Assembly: GCA_965230605.1 (NCBI GenBank)
Contig: CBDDLD010000004.1
Coordinates: 2,232,001-2,296,000, forward strand
Source of the DNA: CBDDLD01 sp965230605
GTDB taxonomy: Bacteria > Bacteroidota > Bacteroidia > Flavobacteriales > Flavobacteriaceae
Reading direction: 5' to 3'
Length of the DNA stretch: 64,000 bases
Shown: one piece after another, positions 16,615 to 25,688 of the stretch
How the letters are laid out: each line of letters opens with the position of its first letter
How positions within the stretch are numbered: position 1 is the first letter of the stretch
Program-made: the position numbers and the translations under genes
The notes under the pieces: generated by a model
What the model saw: only the letters and a program-made list of their open reading frames with translations
Told to the model about the DNA's origin: nothing
Databases searched by the model: none

Positions 16615-17069
16615 TTAAAAAAATAATCCTACTACTAGTAATAGGCGGTTTACTATCCTGTAATTCTTCCGAAAAAGAAGCAAAGCAAAAAAACACAGAA
16701 GAAAAGAAAGTGCAAAAAGCACCAGCTAAGTCACCTGAATTAATGCAAAGTATCAGTCGTGGTGAAGTCATATATAATGATTTATGTATTACATGCCATA
16801 TGGCAAATGGTAAAGGCGTTCCTAAGGCTTTTCCTCCGTTGGCAAAGTCTGATTATTTGGAAAAGAAGCAAATAGAAAGTATTAGATCCATCAAATATGG
16901 CCAAAAAGGTGAGATTGTAGTCAATGGCATTACCTATAATAGTGTTATGGCTCCATTGGGTCTAGAAGACGATGAAGTGGCTGATGTCATGAATTATATC
17001 AATAACGCTTGGGGCAATGAATATGGGAGCTATGTTAGTAAAGAACAAGTTTCAAAAATAGAGCCTTAA
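16611..17069 (+). CDS. c-type cytochrome lipoprotein
   Basis: A 152-residue lipoprotein (lipobox LLSC, Cys17) with a Lys/Glu-rich linker and one class I cytochrome c domain. The haem site is CITCH (residues 59-63), and the distal Met ligand is in NSVMAPLG (near 113). The ATG overlaps the dehydrogenase stop by 4 bp, so the two are translationally coupled. It is the likely electron acceptor of the PQQ enzyme, linking sugar oxidation to the respiratory chain. Confidence 0.92.
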   Translation: MIKKIILLLVIGGLLSCNSSEKEAKQKNTEEKKVQKAPAKSPELMQSISRGEVIYNDLCITCHMANGKGVPKAFPPLAKSDYLEKKQIESIRSIKYGQKGEIVVNGITYNSVMAPLGLEDDEVADVMNYINNAWGNEYGSYVSKEQVSKIEP

Positions 17070-17086
17070 AATCATCTTGAAATTCC

Positions 17087-17094
17087 TAAATTTG
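17087..17094 (+). promoter_or_regulatory. Putative -7 box before udk
   Basis: TAAATTTG matches TAnnTTTG and lies 26 bp before the udk ATG at 17120, in the short gap after the cytochrome gene. No TTG at the expected distance. It may start the udk-ftsB-mutA-mutB run separately from the PQQ genes. Confidence 0.45.
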
Positions 17095-17119
17095 CAAAGG
17101 TCAACTAAATGAATTGCTA

Positions 17120-17725
17120 ATGCTAATTATAGGAATTGCAGGCGGTACCGGATGCGGGAAAACCACTGTAGTTAATACCATCATTGATGAACTTCCTGAA
17201 GGTGAAGTGGTAGTTATATCTCAGGATTCTTATTATAAAGACACATCACATCTTACTTACGATGAACGTGTAGAGATTAATTTTGATCATCCAAGATCTA
17301 TAGATTTTAAGCTATTAGTAGAGCATTTAAATCAACTCAGAAAAGGGAATGCTATAGAACAACCTGTATATTCTTTTGTAGAGCATAACCGTACTGGAGA
17401 GACTTTAACAACCGAGCCCAAAAAAGTAATCATTGTCGAAGGCATATTAATATTAACAAATCCTGAAATCAGAGAGCTTTTTGATATAAAGATCTATGTG
17501 CATGCAGACAGTGATGAGCGATTGATTCGTCGCCTAAAGCGTGATATCAAAGAACGTGGGAGAGATATTGATGAAGTATTAACACGTTATCAATCTACCT
17601 TAAAACCGATGCACGAGCAGTTTATAGAACCCATGAAAGAATTTGCGGATATTATTATTCCAAATAATAAATACAACACTGTTGCAGTTGATATTGTAAG
17701 AACCATAATCAACGAACGCCTGTAA
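17120..17725 (+). CDS. udk: Uridine kinase
   Basis: Phosphorylates uridine and cytidine with ATP or GTP in pyrimidine salvage; cytoplasmic. The P-loop is GGTGCGKT (residues 8-15), followed by SQDSYYKD, NFDHPRSIDF and the VEGILIL strand; the lid contains RLIRRLKRDIKERGRD. The length (201 residues) is normal for Udk. An in-frame TTG at 17114 could extend it by two codons, but the ATG at 17120 gives the usual N-terminus MLIIGIAGG. It is followed directly by the FtsB/DivIC gene (stop and start touch). Confidence 0.95.
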   Translation: MLIIGIAGGTGCGKTTVVNTIIDELPEGEVVVISQDSYYKDTSHLTYDERVEINFDHPRSIDFKLLVEHLNQLRKGNAIEQPVYSFVEHNRTGETLTTEPKKVIIVEGILILTNPEIRELFDIKIYVHADSDERLIRRLKRDIKERGRDIDEVLTRYQSTLKPMHEQFIEPMKEFADIIIPNNKYNTVAVDIVRTIINERL

Positions 17726-18051
17726 TGACAAAACAAAAACGACGATACCTAAAACCTTTTAAGAACATCTATGTGTTATCGCTCATTGGCTTTGCTATAT
17801 GGATGATATTCTTTGATGCCCATTCCTGGTTATTACACAGAGACCTTAATAAGGATGTCGAAGATCTGGAAAAAGAAAAAGCGTATTATCGCAATGAGAT
17901 GAAGAAAGATAATAAAGCCATTAAAGAACTAAGTACAGAACAAGGCGTAGAAAAAATGGCACGCGAAACCTATTACATGAAAAAGCCCGATGAAGAAATA
18001 TACATCATAGAGTACGAGGATAGTATTGCAAAACAAAAAAAGGATGAGTAA
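17725..18051 (+). CDS. FtsB/DivIC-family septum formation initiator
   Basis: A 108-residue bitopic membrane protein: short basic cytoplasmic tail, one membrane segment (YVLSLIGFAIWMIFF, about residues 16-30), then a periplasmic coiled coil (DVEDLEKEKAYYRNEMKKD) and the conserved ending YYMKKPDEEIYIIEYE. It belongs to the cell-division FtsB/DivIC family, which forms a complex with FtsL and FtsQ. The gene touches udk and overlaps the next gene by 8 bp. This udk-divIC neighbourhood is frequent in Flavobacteriia. Confidence 0.88.
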   Translation: MTKQKRRYLKPFKNIYVLSLIGFAIWMIFFDAHSWLLHRDLNKDVEDLEKEKAYYRNEMKKDNKAIKELSTEQGVEKMARETYYMKKPDEEIYIIEYEDSIAKQKKDE

Positions 18052-19402
18052 ACGACTATTTGAAGATTTTGAAGCCGTATCATCAAAAGCCTGGAAGCAA
18101 AAAATTCAGGTCGATCTTAAAGGAGCAGATTATAACGAAACACTTATATGGAAAACCAATGAAGGCATAGATGTAAAGCCTTTCTATCATGCCGATGCAT
18201 TCGATACTTACACTACCAATTTAAATGATAATTCATGGTTAATTGGTCAAGAAATAGTTGTTGACAATGTTTCGAAAGCCAATGCAGAAGCTATAGATGT
18301 TGTAAAACGTGGTGCAGAACATATCCATTTTGTTTTTCCTAACGAAAGTACTGACCTCAATAAACTGTTTCAAGATATTGATTTAAGTATTGCAAAAATT
18401 ACACTTCAATTTAATTTTTCACCTTCAAAAGATTTTCTAGATCAACATAATTCAATACTAAGCAATGTAAATGTTACAGGTCTACACGACTGTATACATC
18501 AATTAGCAAGTTCAGGAAACTGGTATCAAAACTTACAAGACGATCTAAAAGCACACAGCCATTATGTTAGTGCTTTAAATACTATCTACGTTGATGCCCG
18601 TTTGTACCAAAATGCAGGAGCAAATAACATACAACAGCTAGCCTATGCCCTTTCTCATGGTAATGAATATCTCAATAATATTGACACAAAAAATAAAACA
18701 AGTCTTAAGATTGTATTTAACACAGCAGTAGGATCTAACTACTTTTTTGAAATTGCTAAACTCAGAGCATTACGTATCTTATGGGCGAGTTTAGCAGAGG
18801 CTTATAATTGTAATTCTGAATGCCATATTATCAGTACACCTTCAAAACGCAATAAAACCATATACGATTACAACACCAATATGCTACGTACTACTACAGA
18901 GTGTATGAGTGCAGTTATTGGCGGAGCAGATAGTGTGATCAATACCCCTTATGATAGTATCTACCACAAGCCTAATGAATTTGGAGATCGCATCTCCAGA
19001 AATCAGTTATTAGTTTTAAAGCACGAAAGCTATTTTGATAAGGTGAATAATGCAGCAGATGGGAGTTATTATATAGAAAGCCTCACTACACAACTCGCTA
19101 CTAAAGCTCTAGATCTATTTAAGCAAATTGAAGCAAATGGTGGTTTTTTGAGTCAATTAAAAGACGGAAAAATTCAAAAGAAGATTAAGGAAAGTGCTAA
19201 CAAAGAGCAAGAAGAATTTGATTCGGGGGATTTAGTCTTATTAGGTACTAATAAGCATCCTAATCCTAATGATAAAATGAAACAAAATTTGGAAATAGAT
19301 CCTTTTCTAAAAGTGAAAGCAAGAAAAACATTGATTGCACCAATCATAGTGCGTAGGCTTGCAGAGCCAATAGAACAACAACGATTAAAAGACGAAGATT
19401 AA
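18044..19402 (+). CDS. mutA: Methylmalonyl-CoA mutase, small (beta) subunit
   Basis: A 452-residue non-catalytic partner of methylmalonyl-CoA mutase. It has the N-terminal signature LFEDFEAVSSKAWKQKIQVD followed by LKGADY, and the TIM-barrel part with TTTECMSAVIGGADSVINTP. It lacks the cobalamin-binding C-terminal domain, as expected for the small subunit. A TTG further upstream (18026) is open, but the ATG at 18044 follows AAAAAAGG and matches the family N-terminus, so I chose it. It overlaps the DivIC stop by 8 bp and ends in a TAATG coupling with the following lipoprotein gene. Confidence 0.93.
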   Translation: MSKRLFEDFEAVSSKAWKQKIQVDLKGADYNETLIWKTNEGIDVKPFYHADAFDTYTTNLNDNSWLIGQEIVVDNVSKANAEAIDVVKRGAEHIHFVFPNESTDLNKLFQDIDLSIAKITLQFNFSPSKDFLDQHNSILSNVNVTGLHDCIHQLASSGNWYQNLQDDLKAHSHYVSALNTIYVDARLYQNAGANNIQQLAYALSHGNEYLNNIDTKNKTSLKIVFNTAVGSNYFFEIAKLRALRILWASLAEAYNCNSECHIISTPSKRNKTIYDYNTNMLRTTTECMSAVIGGADSVINTPYDSIYHKPNEFGDRISRNQLLVLKHESYFDKVNNAADGSYYIESLTTQLATKALDLFKQIEANGGFLSQLKDGKIQKKIKESANKEQEEFDSGDLVLLGTNKHPNPNDKMKQNLEIDPFLKVKARKTLIAPIIVRRLAEPIEQQRLKDED

Positions 19403-20049
19403 TGACATTGAAACCCAACTTAAAATACGGACTTGTTCTTATTGGAGCACTATGTATGTTGTCTTGTTTGCAGTTAGCAAATGAGCTTAATAATTGGAGC
19501 GAATACGAAAACATAGACCAGATTTCTGGCAAATATCATGTTTTAGATGAAGATGGGGTAAAGCTTTTTCTCCCCGATGAATTTGATAGACTTTCTTATA
19601 TAGGCTATAAGAAAATGCTGGACTCTTTAATTTCTAAAAAAGCATTCAATTATGAAAGTGCACGTTTGCGTAGTCTTAGAGAAATGGAGGGGCGTCTCTA
19701 TATCTTTTTTGATGATATCACAGGTTCCACTGTCACTGTAAACACCATGCCCTACACACCTTTAAGTAGAGATGATGCACAGTATTTACTGGGAATGATC
19801 AAAATAGGTAATGATAAAATCTCTGATGAGTTAGGAATTAATATCGAAAAAATTACGGCACGCTATAAAGACGGTGTTAATGCTCAAATTTTTAAAGCTA
19901 TATATAAAATAGACGATCATAAAAAACTAGGCACGGTATACAATTCAACATACATTATTACTTCTAATAGTGGAAAAACATTATTTATACAGCTGATAAC
20001 ACCTTTTGAAGTTGATTTTGATCCATTCCTTCAAAAAATGATAATATGA
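19402..20049 (+). CDS. Conserved lipoprotein between the mutase subunits
   Basis: A 215-residue predicted lipoprotein (hydrophobic segment YGLVLIGALCMLSC, Cys near residue 22). The body has no motif I recognise; it is a mixed alpha/beta protein with KLFLPDEFDRLSYIGYKKML early and TLFIQLITPFEVDFDP at the end. Its start codon overlaps the small-subunit stop and its stop overlaps the large-subunit start, so it is made together with both mutase subunits although it should be in the envelope. No link to the enzyme is known to me. Confidence 0.75.
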   Translation: MTLKPNLKYGLVLIGALCMLSCLQLANELNNWSEYENIDQISGKYHVLDEDGVKLFLPDEFDRLSYIGYKKMLDSLISKKAFNYESARLRSLREMEGRLYIFFDDITGSTVTVNTMPYTPLSRDDAQYLLGMIKIGNDKISDELGINIEKITARYKDGVNAQIFKAIYKIDDHKKLGTVYNSTYIITSNSGKTLFIQLITPFEVDFDPFLQKMII

Positions 20050-22166
20050 GCGATAGAAAAGACCTTCAACATATAAGCTTAAAAACAATATCGAATACAA
20101 ATTCTAATGTTGATACTTTTCTAACCGCAGAAGATATTCCTGTAAAATCGAAGTATTCACATGACGATATTGAAGGCACAGAACATCTTAATTTTGTTGC
20201 CGGAATAGCACCTAACCTAAGAGGCCCGTACAGTACGATGTATGTAAGACGACCTTGGACCATTCGCCAGTATGCAGGATTCTCAACAGCAGAAGAAAGT
20301 AATGCTTTTTACAGACGTAATCTCGCTGCCGGACAAAAAGGACTCTCAGTAGCCTTTGACTTGGCAACACACAGAGGTTACGATTCTGATCACGAACGTG
20401 TTGTTGGCGATGTGGGTAAAGCCGGAGTGGCTATCGATTCCGTTGAGGACATGAAAATTCTCTTCGATCAGATTCCACTAGATAAAATGTCAGTATCCAT
20501 GACCATGAATGGTGCCGTACTACCCATAATGGCATTTTACATTGTAGCTGCTGAAGAACAAGGTGTTACTCCAGAGCAATTGGCCGGAACCATTCAAAAT
20601 GATATTCTTAAAGAGTTTATGGTACGTAACACCTATATCTACCCTCCTACACCATCTATGAAGATCATTTCTGATATTTTTGAATACACTAGCCAACATA
20701 TGCCTAAATTCAATAGTATCAGTATTTCCGGATATCATATGCAAGAAGCCGGAGCTACATGCGATATAGAATTGGCATATACCTTAGCAGATGGATTAGA
20801 ATATATTCGGAAGGGTTTAGAAGCAGGAATGGACATTGATACTTTTGCACCTCGCCTTTCATTTTTCTGGGCTATTGGAATGAATCATTTTATGGAGATC
20901 GCAAAAATGCGTGCTGCACGTATGCTATGGGCCAAACTTGTGAAGCAATTCAGTCCTAAAAATCCAAAGTCATTGGCACTAAGAACACATTGCCAAACCA
21001 GTGGCTGGAGTTTAACAGAGCAAGATCCATTTAATAATGTGGCAAGAACCTGTATAGAAGCAGCAGCCGCTGCATTTGGGGGTACTCAAAGTTTACATAC
21101 CAATGCTTTAGATGAAGCCATTGCATTGCCTACAGATTTCTCTGCGCGGATTGCAAGAAACACCCAAATCTATCTACAAGAAGAAACACACATCACCAAA
21201 ACTGTAGATCCATGGGCGGGTAGTTTTTATATTGAAAAATTAACCCATGATATTGCACATAAAGCCTGGGCATTAATTCAGGAAGTGGAAGACTTGGGCG
21301 GAATGACTAAAGCCATAGAAGCCGGAATTCCGAAACTCCGTATAGAAGAAGCCGCTGCGCGTAAACAAGCACGTATCGACTCTGGTCAAGATATTATAGT
21401 AGGTGTCAATAAATATCGCCTTGAAGAAGAAGATCCTTTACACATTTTAGAGGTAGATAATCAGACAGTAAGACAACAGCAGATAGAGCGTTTAAACCGA
21501 ATTAAGTCAGAGCGAAACAATGACGATGTCACTTCTGCCCTATCAAAATTAACCGAAGCTGCTCGCACAGGCTCAGGAAATTTATTAGCTTTAGCTGTAA
21601 ATGCAGCCAGAGCAAGGGCTTCATTAGGAGAAATAAGCGATGCTCTGGAAGCAGAATTCGGGCGTTATAAAGCACAAATAAAATCATTTTCAGGCGTGTA
21701 TAGTAAAGAAATAAAAGACGATGACTCGTTCCAAAAGGCAAGAGCCTTAGCAGATAAATTTGCTGAGCAAGACGGACGTCGACCTCGCATTATGATTGCC
21801 AAAATGGGTCAAGACGGTCATGACCGTGGGGCAAAAGTGGTAGCTACAGGCTATGCAGATGTTGGTTTTGATGTGGATATAGGGCCTTTATTTCAAACAC
21901 CGCAAGAAGCTGCCAAACAAGCTGTTGAAAATGATGTTCACATTCTTGGTGTATCCTCTCTTGCGGCCGGGCACAAAACCTTAGTCCCGGAAGTGATTAA
22001 AGAATTAAAAGCTTTTGGAAGAGACGATATCATGGTCATTGTTGGTGGCGTAATTCCAAAACAAGATTATCAGTTCTTATTTGATGCCGGAGCTGTTGCA
22101 GTTTTTGGTCCGGGCACCAAGATCAGTGATGCGGCCATTCAGATCCTTGAGATTTTGATTGATTAA
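20046..22166 (+). CDS. mutB: Methylmalonyl-CoA mutase, large (alpha) subunit
   Basis: Interconverts methylmalonyl-CoA and succinyl-CoA with adenosylcobalamin, in propionate and branched-chain amino acid metabolism. The 706-residue protein has the catalytic TIM barrel (RGPYSTMYVRRPWTIRQYAG, SVAFDLATHRGYDSDH, HCQTSGWSLTEQDPFNN, AFGGTQSLHTN) and a C-terminal B12-binding domain with DGHDRG, giving the D-x-H-x-x-G base-off cobalt ligand. Full length for the family. It overlaps the lipoprotein stop by 4 bp. No cobalamin riboswitch is seen upstream of the operon. Confidence 0.97.
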   Translation: MSDRKDLQHISLKTISNTNSNVDTFLTAEDIPVKSKYSHDDIEGTEHLNFVAGIAPNLRGPYSTMYVRRPWTIRQYAGFSTAEESNAFYRRNLAAGQKGLSVAFDLATHRGYDSDHERVVGDVGKAGVAIDSVEDMKILFDQIPLDKMSVSMTMNGAVLPIMAFYIVAAEEQGVTPEQLAGTIQNDILKEFMVRNTYIYPPTPSMKIISDIFEYTSQHMPKFNSISISGYHMQEAGATCDIELAYTLADGLEYIRKGLEAGMDIDTFAPRLSFFWAIGMNHFMEIAKMRAARMLWAKLVKQFSPKNPKSLALRTHCQTSGWSLTEQDPFNNVARTCIEAAAAAFGGTQSLHTNALDEAIALPTDFSARIARNTQIYLQEETHITKTVDPWAGSFYIEKLTHDIAHKAWALIQEVEDLGGMTKAIEAGIPKLRIEEAAARKQARIDSGQDIIVGVNKYRLEEEDPLHILEVDNQTVRQQQIERLNRIKSERNNDDVTSALSKLTEAARTGSGNLLALAVNAARARASLGEISDALEAEFGRYKAQIKSFSGVYSKEIKDDDSFQKARALADKFAEQDGRRPRIMIAKMGQDGHDRGAKVVATGYADVGFDVDIGPLFQTPQEAAKQAVENDVHILGVSSLAAGHKTLVPEVIKELKAFGRDDIMVIVGGVIPKQDYQFLFDAGAVAVFGPGTKISDAAIQILEILID

Positions 22167-22340
22167 GACTTATCGGTTCTCCTCAACATTATTCAGCTAA
22201 AACATAGTTAAAAAGGTTATATCAGAGCCTCTCTAACGCTATAAGGATAGTAAAATCCTCAATTCATTTATTTGTTTAACTTTACGTAGAAAAGAAAAAA
22301 GCATCTGAGCTATTTAGATGTATGAACAAAAAAAAATGCT

Positions 22341-23321
22341 ATGAAAAAACAAATGAAACACACAATTGCTGCCCTTATTTTATTAATAACTCTGAGTGTC
22401 TCTGGGCAAGAAAAAAATCAAACCATTGAAGTATCTGGAACTTCTATTTCAGCAAAACTGCTTACTGATGGAAATGTAAAATTCTATAAGGATGTAAAAA
22501 ACAACACCCATTACATTGAAAATAGCAGAACTCAATCTGGTATTATTGAATTGAAAGGGCTCGGAAACCCTAATGTTAATAGTACTAATAGAGGTAAATT
22601 ATTGGTCATCTTTGGAGACTGCGTCTCGGTACGAAATAAAGCACAACGAAGTGACATTACTGAAATTAGAATTATTCAACTGATAGACGATTACAACAAT
22701 TGTGGAGAATATACTTCAAGTTATGAGTTATCTGGTAGGGATCAAAAAGACCAGAGTTATGCCTCTCAAAAAACGATTATCAATTTTGATGCTGGGATAG
22801 GCTACTACAATGAAACTACGGATTTGACCATTGATGACAACCCTGAAATTGATGACAATGATAGTAATTTCAGTATTTATGCAAGCTTCAATATTTCTCC
22901 AAAACATTTGAAGAGCTTAACCGGACGGTTATTTTTTGACTTTGCCATACAGTATAATTTTGGCACTTCTGTTGAGTTTCCAACCGTAAGTCAAGACCTA
23001 TCATCTCTGTTCATAACCTTAACACCAAAATACTATTTTAACCAACCAGAATCAACATTTAATCCATTTTTAGGAGTAGGTTTTGGTGCTGCCATTATAG
23101 ACTATGAAATTGAAGATAAGACGAATGCAGTTTTTGAAGGTTTTGACAGAACAAAAACAAAGTTCATCTATGGCATAGAGCTAGGTGCAGAATTTTTAAA
23201 CAACTTTGAAGCAGCTTTAATATATTATCCAGATTTTAAAACTAGAGATGTCATAGAAGATGATATTTCGCTACGTTCAAAGTTCAAAAATCTCACATTT
23301 AGGCTCGGGTATAAATTTTAA
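22341..23321 (+). CDS. Outer-membrane beta-barrel protein of unknown function
   Basis: A 326-residue exported protein with a signal peptide (AALILLITLSVSGQ, cut near residue 22). Residues 30-130 form an N-terminal soluble part; from about 145 on alternating strands with aromatic ends (FDAGIGYYNETTDL, LFFDFAIQYNFGTSVEF, FNPFLGVGFGAAII, FIYGIELGAEFLNN, LTFRLGYKF) indicate an eight-strand-like beta-barrel ending in Phe. A TAACTTTA box at 22277-22284 is a possible -7 element. It is monocistronic, between mutB and parA. Function unknown. Confidence 0.8.
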   Translation: MKKQMKHTIAALILLITLSVSGQEKNQTIEVSGTSISAKLLTDGNVKFYKDVKNNTHYIENSRTQSGIIELKGLGNPNVNSTNRGKLLVIFGDCVSVRNKAQRSDITEIRIIQLIDDYNNCGEYTSSYELSGRDQKDQSYASQKTIINFDAGIGYYNETTDLTIDDNPEIDDNDSNFSIYASFNISPKHLKSLTGRLFFDFAIQYNFGTSVEFPTVSQDLSSLFITLTPKYYFNQPESTFNPFLGVGFGAAIIDYEIEDKTNAVFEGFDRTKTKFIYGIELGAEFLNNFEAALIYYPDFKTRDVIEDDISLRSKFKNLTFRLGYKF

Positions 23322-23407
23322 ACACTAGAACATAGGCTGTTAACAAGTTCCGTTTTTATTCCTCATAAATAATCGTATTTTTAACCCTGATAAAACCAAA
23401 TCATTTA

Positions 23408-24175
23408 ATGGGTAAGATTATTGCAATTGCCAATCAAAAAGGTGGTGTCGGTAAAACAACCACCTCGGTAAACTTAGCCGCTTCTCTAGGTGTTTTAGAA
23501 AAGAAAGTACTCCTCATCGATGCAGATCCTCAAGCTAATGCCAGCTCTGGCTTAGGAATTGATGTAGATGCAGTAGAGATAGGATCTTATCAGGTTTTAG
23601 AACATACTATGCCTGCAAAAGATTGTATTGTTCCATCTAATGCGCCAAATGTAGATATTATTCCGGCTCATATCGATCTAGTCGCTATTGAAATAGAACT
23701 TGTTGACAAAGAGGAACGTGAATACATGCTAAAGAAGGCTATAGTCGACCTTAAATCGGAATATGATTTTATATTGATAGATTGTGCGCCTTCATTAGGC
23801 CTATTGACGCTTAACGCGTTAACAGCTTCTGATTCTGTAATCATACCTATACAATGTGAATATTTTGCATTAGAAGGTTTAGGTAAACTTTTAAACACTA
23901 TTAAAAGTGTACAAAAGATTCATAACGAAGCTTTAGACATCGAAGGCATGTTATTAACGATGTTTGATTCGCGTTTAAGATTATCTAACCAAGTAGTGGA
24001 AGAAGTACAAAAGCATTTCAGTGATATGGTATTTGAAACCATAATTCAACGAAATGTTAGATTAGGGGAAGCTCCTAGTTATGGCGAAAGCATTATTAAT
24101 TATGATGTAAGTAGTAAAGGAGCTACCAATTATTTAAATTTAGCGAAAGAAATTATCAATAAAAATGATAACTAA
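23408..24175 (+). CDS. parA: Chromosome-partitioning ATPase ParA (Soj)
   Basis: A 255-residue ParA/MinD-family ATPase. The deviant Walker A is KGGVGKTT (residues 11-18), with DADPQANAS and the Walker B strand FILIDCAPSLG, then GMLLTMFDSRLRLSNQV. There is no N-terminal HTH, so this is a chromosomal type Ib-like ParA that segregates the origin region with ParB. The stop and the parB start share a base (TAATG). Confidence 0.95.
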   Translation: MGKIIAIANQKGGVGKTTTSVNLAASLGVLEKKVLLIDADPQANASSGLGIDVDAVEIGSYQVLEHTMPAKDCIVPSNAPNVDIIPAHIDLVAIEIELVDKEEREYMLKKAIVDLKSEYDFILIDCAPSLGLLTLNALTASDSVIIPIQCEYFALEGLGKLLNTIKSVQKIHNEALDIEGMLLTMFDSRLRLSNQVVEEVQKHFSDMVFETIIQRNVRLGEAPSYGESIINYDVSSKGATNYLNLAKEIINKNDN

Positions 24176-25074
24176 TGGCGAAGGCAACAAAAAAACAAGC
24201 TTTAGGAAGAGGACTTTCTGCTCTATTGAAAGATCCAGACAATGATATAAAATCTGCTCAGGATAAAAATGCTGATAAAGTTGTTGGTAATATCATTGAG
24301 TTAGACTTAAAAGACATAGAGGTTAATCCGTTTCAACCCAGAACTAATTTCAATGAAGAAACACTTAGAGAGCTAGCTTCTTCGATTAGAGAATTGGGGG
24401 TCATTCAACCCATCACAGTTAGAAAAATAGCGTTCAACAAATACCAGTTGGTATCAGGTGAACGTCGTTATAGAGCGTCTAAGTTGATTGGTCTAAATAC
24501 GATTCCGGCGTATATCCGAATTGCAAACGATCAGGAATCGTTAGAAATGGCTTTAGTTGAAAATATTCAACGTCAGGATCTAGACCCCATTGAAATTGCC
24601 TTATCCTACCAACGTTTAATAGACGAAATAAAGCTCACCCAAGAGCAGATGAGTGATCGTGTTGGTAAAAAGCGTTCTACGATCTCTAATTACCTACGCC
24701 TCTTAAAATTAGACCCTATAATCCAAACCGGAATGCGTGATGGTTTTATTTCTATGGGACATGGAAGGGCAATGATTAATATTGAAAATCCTGTAGATCA
24801 ACTGGAGATTTATGAAAAGATTATAAGTAATAAATTATCTGTTAGAGCCACAGAAAACCTAGTAAGGAACCTTAATGCGCCTGCAAAAGCTGTAAAAGTA
24901 GAGGATGATGAAGTTCCAAAGCACATTAAAAAAGGCATCAAAGAGTTTTCTGAATACTTCGGCCACAAAATAGACGTTAAAGTATCAAAGAATGGTAGTG
25001 GTAAAATAACCATACCGTTTCATTCTGAAGAAGATTTCAATCGTATAAAAAAATTAGTCAAAAGTGCTAAGTAA
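24175..25074 (+). CDS. parB: Chromosome-partitioning protein ParB (Spo0J)
   Basis: A 299-residue parS-binding CTPase. It has the N-terminal motif QALGRGLSALL, the ParB nuclease-like/CTPase domain (VNPFQPRTNFNEETLRELA, VSGERRYRASKLIGL, MALVENIQRQDLDPIE), the KorB-type HTH (LTQEQMSDRVGKKRSTISNY) and a basic C-terminal dimerisation part. It acts with ParA in origin segregation. No parS-like palindrome was seen in the window. The next gene starts inside its last codons (11-bp overlap). Confidence 0.95.
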   Translation: MAKATKKQALGRGLSALLKDPDNDIKSAQDKNADKVVGNIIELDLKDIEVNPFQPRTNFNEETLRELASSIRELGVIQPITVRKIAFNKYQLVSGERRYRASKLIGLNTIPAYIRIANDQESLEMALVENIQRQDLDPIEIALSYQRLIDEIKLTQEQMSDRVGKKRSTISNYLRLLKLDPIIQTGMRDGFISMGHGRAMINIENPVDQLEIYEKIISNKLSVRATENLVRNLNAPAKAVKVEDDEVPKHIKKGIKEFSEYFGHKIDVKVSKNGSGKITIPFHSEEDFNRIKKLVKSAK

Positions 25075-25687
25075 GCGTTTTTATTGTTCATTATTATTAA
25101 TTCTTTGTTTTGGTTTTGGGTTCGCCCAAGATAAAGAGAAGAAGGATTCTGATATTGAAGTTGATGATGAACTATTAGTCCTGGATGAAACGGTTACCAG
25201 AAAACCTATAGATCCATTATCGCCATCCAGAGCAGCATTTTATTCTGCCATTCTACCGGGTTTAGGACAAGCCTATAACAAAAGGTACTGGAAGATTCCT
25301 ATCGTCTACGCAGCAATAGGTACAGGCGTCTATTTCTACATTAGAAATGATAATGAATTAGATCGCTACAGGGATGCTTTTAAGAGGCGTTTAGCAGGAT
25401 TTACTGACGACGAATTTTATGGTACTGATGTTAATGGTAATCCATTAGCTACGCCAAGAATATCAAATGATGGTTTAATAAGAGCACAGCGGCAGTTCAG
25501 AAGAAATAAAGAATTATCACTTCTGATCACTATAGGGCTATATGCACTAAATATCATAGATGCCAATGTTGATGCCCATCTGCTACAGTATAATGTCGAT
25601 GATAATCTTGCTGTAAAACCTCATTTCCAATATAATCGCATGGAAAATTCTTCAGATTTAGGCCTAACCGTAAATTTTAGATTTTAG
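25064..25687 (+). CDS. DUF5683 membrane protein
   Basis: A 207-residue protein of the Bacteroidota DUF5683 family: signal peptide (SLLLILCFGFGFAQ), an acidic linker, then the core AAFYSAILPGLGQAYNKRYW followed by KIPIVYAAIGTGVYFYI, and a second hydrophobic segment LSLLITIGLYALNIIDANVD. GTG start overlapping parB by 11 bp. The family sits between parB and dapB in many Flavobacteriia, but its function is unknown. Confidence 0.88.
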   Translation: MLSKRFYCSLLLILCFGFGFAQDKEKKDSDIEVDDELLVLDETVTRKPIDPLSPSRAAFYSAILPGLGQAYNKRYWKIPIVYAAIGTGVYFYIRNDNELDRYRDAFKRRLAGFTDDEFYGTDVNGNPLATPRISNDGLIRAQRQFRRNKELSLLITIGLYALNIIDANVDAHLLQYNVDDNLAVKPHFQYNRMENSSDLGLTVNFRF

Positions 25688-25688
25688 C

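Noticed and set aside
17114..17119. TTG start two codons upstream of udk
   Set aside because: The ATG at 17120 gives the usual Udk N-terminus, and the TTG adds only two residues.
17087..20050. Cobalamin riboswitch upstream of the mutase genes
   Set aside because: The region upstream of udk is short and has no B12-box-like sequence; the upstream genes are tightly packed.
23408..25074. parS site next to parAB
   Set aside because: No TGTTTCACGTGAAACA-like palindrome was seen in this region or elsewhere in the window.
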